Below are positions 4,675 through 6,886 of a DNA stretch of 6,886 nt, one piece after another. The translations under genes were made by a program, and so were the position numbers. Under the pieces are notes generated by a model. It did no database searches and was not told where the DNA came from. It saw only the letters and a list, made by a program, of their open reading frames with translations. The stretch is from assembly GCA_002331255.1 (NCBI GenBank), contig DCZD01000003.1, forward strand, positions 10,004 to 16,889, in the 5' to 3' direction. Numbering within the stretch: the stretch's first letter is position 1; each line of letters begins with the position of its first letter. The DNA comes from Acidimicrobiaceae bacterium UBA2093. Its GTDB lineage: Bacteria > Actinomycetota > Acidimicrobiia > Acidimicrobiales > Ilumatobacteraceae.

Positions 4675-5931
4675 ATGGCCTTGTCATTCGACGAACTCAC
4701 GCAGAATTCGTCCTTCACCAACAATGTGAAGGGCAAAGTGACTTTCCTGCCCGAGCCAGAAAGGGCAAAGAGGCACTACACAGTGGTGTCCTGTGACGAC
4801 CATGTCGTTGAGCCCCCGACCACGTTTGAAGGTCGCCTTCCCGCGAAGTTCAGTGACCGCGCACCGCGAGTGATCGAGAAAGAAGACGGCACCGAGACCT
4901 GGGTCGTTGATGGTTTAGAGCTCCCGAACGTCGGGTTCAACGCCGTCGTTGGTCGTCCCGTTGATGAATTCAGTTTTGATCCAACGCGCTTCGAGCACAT
5001 GCGCCGTGGATCGTGGGACCCCATCGCACGTGTGAAGGACATGGACCTAAATGGCATCTACTCCTCATTGTGTTTTCCGTCGTTCATTCCCGGGTTCGCT
5101 GGCCAGCGGTTGTACCAAATCACGAGCGATGTCGAATTGTCGAAGGCAATGACACGCGCCTGGAATGACTGGATGCTCGAGGAATGGTGCGGCAGTGCGC
5201 CAGGGCGGTTCATCCCCATGCAGTTGCCAATCTGGTCAGATCCGAAGGAAGCAGCAGAAGAAGTTCGCAAGAACGCTGCACGCGGGTTCCGTGCATTGTC
5301 GTTCTCTGAAGGTCCGCACATGCTTGGGTTTCCCTCGTTGCACACCGGTCACTGGGATCCTTTGCTTCAGGCGTGCGAAGAGACAGAAACGGTCGTGTGT
5401 CTGCACGTCGGATCGTCGGGTTCTTCACCCGCAACCGCACCTGATGCGCCAAGTGATGCCGTCGGCACTCTGTTCTTTGCTTATGCCATGTTCGCCGCGA
5501 CCGACTGGTTATTTTCGAAAGTTCCGGTGCGCTTCCCGAACATCAAACTGTGTCTGTCTGAAGGTGGAATCGGCTGGGTCGCCGGACTCATTGATCGCCT
5601 CGAGCACATGAACTCGTACAACAAAATGTATGGAACATGGAACGACGTCGAGTTGTCACCTTCGGAGGTGTTCAAGCGCAACTTCTGGTTCTGCGCGATT
5701 GAAGATCCGTCATCGTTCCCGCAGTACGACGTAATCGGCGCGGACAACATCATGGTTGAATCCGATTATCCGCATGCCGACACCACGTGGCCACGCACAC
5801 AACAGATGCTTCGCCAGCACTTCGAAGGCATTCCGGAAGACGTGGTCCGTAAGTTCACTTGGCAGAACGCAGAACGCCTATTTAGGCTCGACATCCCGGC
5901 AGAAATCGTCGCTAACCCCGACGCGTTCTAG
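4675..5931 (+). CDS. Amidohydrolase-2 family protein (ACMSD-like TIM-barrel hydrolase or decarboxylase)
   Basis: A 418-residue predicted metal-dependent TIM-barrel enzyme. Recognisable motifs are CDDHVVEPP (40-48) at the first metal site, CLHVGSSG with His244, LSEGGIGW with Glu296, ESDYPHADTTWP (362-373) with the conserved Asp364, and the C-terminal NAERLFRL helix. The first motif is DxH (Asp41, His43) where classical members have HxH, as in many actinobacterial members of the family. Relatives include ACMSD, gamma-resorcylate decarboxylase, 5-carboxyvanillate decarboxylase and LigJ-type hydratases, so either hydrolysis or non-oxidative decarboxylation is possible. It begins 10 bases after the aldolase stop with an overlapping ribosome binding site, so the two are almost certainly co-transcribed. 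In-frame starts further upstream (from 4588) fall inside the aldolase gene and lack a site. No signal peptide is visible. The substrate is unknown. Confidence 0.9.
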   Translation: MALSFDELTQNSSFTNNVKGKVTFLPEPERAKRHYTVVSCDDHVVEPPTTFEGRLPAKFSDRAPRVIEKEDGTETWVVDGLELPNVGFNAVVGRPVDEFSFDPTRFEHMRRGSWDPIARVKDMDLNGIYSSLCFPSFIPGFAGQRLYQITSDVELSKAMTRAWNDWMLEEWCGSAPGRFIPMQLPIWSDPKEAAEEVRKNAARGFRALSFSEGPHMLGFPSLHTGHWDPLLQACEETETVVCLHVGSSGSSPATAPDAPSDAVGTLFFAYAMFAATDWLFSKVPVRFPNIKLCLSEGGIGWVAGLIDRLEHMNSYNKMYGTWNDVELSPSEVFKRNFWFCAIEDPSSFPQYDVIGADNIMVESDYPHADTTWPRTQQMLRQHFEGIPEDVVRKFTWQNAERLFRLDIPAEIVANPDAF

Positions 5932-5941
5932 AACGTCGCAG

Positions 5942-6886
5942 TTAGCTGTTCAACACCCTGACCGGAGTTCCGGCAAGGTGCATGGCAATGTCTTCGACGA
6001 TGTCGGAGAAGAAGCGGCGGTAGAGACCCTCGGTCACATACCCCACGTGAGGTGTGAGGATGCTGTTTGGCAGTGACCTCATCGTGGAGTCAACAGGCAA
6101 GGGTTCGTTGGCGAACACATCGAGCGCCGCGCCTGCAATAGAACCTGCTCGTACCGCTTTCTCGAGCGCGGCCTCGTCCACTAGCGCCCCGCGTGACGTA
6201 TTCACAAACACTGAGGATTTCTTCATGCGGCTAAGGTCGGTCGCGGTGACAATTCCACGTGTCGAGTCGCTGAGTTGAAGATGCACTGACACGATGTCGC
6301 TCTCAGCGAACAGTCTGTCCTTAGACACTGCTGTCGCGCCGTGTGTCTCGGCGACCTCCGGCGTGAGATGCGGGCTCCACGCGAGAATGTTCATGTCGAA
6401 TGCCCGTGCGACACGCGCCATTCGAGTGCCAGTGCGCCCGAGACCAACAAGACCAAGCGTAGACCCGAACAAGTCGCGGCCAATTGTGGTTTGCCAGCCA
6501 CCATTACGAATGTTGTTCTCTTCGGTTGGAAGATTGCGAAGCAAGGACAAGATGAGCGCCCATGTGTGTTCGACTGCATTCGAGAGGCCACCGCGAGTGC
6601 CACACACGGTGACGCCTCGTTCATGTGCGCACCCCATGTCGATTGCCCGGTTTTCCATTCCGGTGGTGACGATGAGCTTTAGGTTGTCTAATCGTTCAAG
6701 CCGGACGCGTGTGAGCGGTGTGCGTTCACGCATCACGACGACGACATGGGCTTTGGCGAGTCGGTCGATGACTGCTTCGTCGTCGGCGACGTGATCGGTG
6801 TGAACGGTGAGGTCAACTTGATCTCTGAGCTGCTGCCATGGGCCAAGAGATGTGGCGACCCCGTGATAGTCGTCGAGGACGACGAC
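5942..6886 (-). CDS. D-2-hydroxyacid dehydrogenase, NAD(P)-dependent (N-terminus just beyond window)
   Basis: Cytoplasmic oxidoreductase that interconverts 2-oxo acids and D-2-hydroxy acids. The minus-strand frame is open to the window edge, giving 314 residues that begin VVVLDDYHGVA. This is the normal first strand of the family, so only a few residues are missing. The GTG at 6736 is internal, because the catalytic-domain sequence continues upstream of it. Visible motifs are the nucleotide loop GLGRTG (148-153) and the catalytic set Arg232 (NTSRGALVD), Glu261 (ANEPLP) and His280 (LTPHVG). The residue after the second Rossmann strand is Ser171 (AWSPHLT) rather than the Asp typical of strict NAD enzymes, so NADP use is possible. 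It converges on the amidohydrolase gene with only 10 bases between stop codons and no terminator, and its promoter lies outside the window. Confidence 0.92.
   Translation of the reverse strand, partial: VVVLDDYHGVATSLGPWQQLRDQVDLTVHTDHVADDEAVIDRLAKAHVVVVMRERTPLTRVRLERLDNLKLIVTTGMENRAIDMGCAHERGVTVCGTRGGLSNAVEHTWALILSLLRNLPTEENNIRNGGWQTTIGRDLFGSTLGLVGLGRTGTRMARVARAFDMNILAWSPHLTPEVAETHGATAVSKDRLFAESDIVSVHLQLSDSTRGIVTATDLSRMKKSSVFVNTSRGALVDEAALEKAVRAGSIAGAALDVFANEPLPVDSTMRSLPNSILTPHVGYVTEGLYRRFFSDIVEDIAMHLAGTPVRVLNS

Noticed and set aside
5165..5611. 148-residue open frame in another phase inside the amidohydrolase gene
   Set aside because: Shadow frame, Arg/Ser/Cys-rich, with no motif. The amidohydrolase frame carries all the conserved residues.
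5942..6736. Dehydrogenase starting at GTG 6736
   Set aside because: The same frame continues to the window edge and encodes the expected first part of the catalytic domain, including VVVLDDYHG, so 6736 is internal.

Overview
The window looks like bacterial chromosome from a moderately GC-rich, probably actinobacterial genome. The signs are GTG starts, mostly G/C-ending codons, and a TTGACA / TAGGTT promoter. A lineage such as Acidimicrobiia would fit, but that is an impression and not a demonstrated placement. No RNA gene, CRISPR array, insertion sequence or phage gene was seen.

Layout, left to right. (1) 1-368, minus strand: the first 122 residues of a NitT/TauT-type ABC transporter ATPase, cut by the window edge. 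(2) 438-476: a strong factor-independent terminator on the minus strand. (3) 496-1950, minus strand: the transporter's secreted substrate-binding protein, which carries an unusual ~90-residue threonine-rich segment after the signal peptide. (4) 1951-2110: a divergent regulatory region with a good minus-strand promoter, two near-identical ACCGNNCGGT palindromes exactly 80 bp apart, and a 7-bp inverted repeat over the promoter's -10 side. (5) 2111-3769, plus strand: an acyl-CoA synthetase (AMP-forming). (6) 3900-4664, plus strand: a class II aldolase/adducin-family protein. (7) 4675-5931, plus strand: an amidohydrolase-2 family protein whose Shine-Dalgarno overlaps the aldolase stop codon. (8) 5942-6886, minus strand and convergent: a nearly complete D-2-hydroxyacid dehydrogenase missing only its extreme N-terminus.

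How the parts may work together (inference). A NitT/TauT-type importer stands back to back with a CoA ligase followed by two enzymes. Both enzyme families include metal-dependent C-C lyases and decarboxylases of aromatic or oxo acids. This suggests uptake and breakdown of an organic acid, possibly an aromatic or cyclic carboxylate, under shared control from the 1951-2110 region. The convergent dehydrogenase could handle a 2-oxo acid product, but nothing ties it to the same regulon. The substrate cannot be named from sequence alone. The most unusual items are the threonine-rich, non-lipoprotein binding protein and the paired palindromes in the divergent promoter region.
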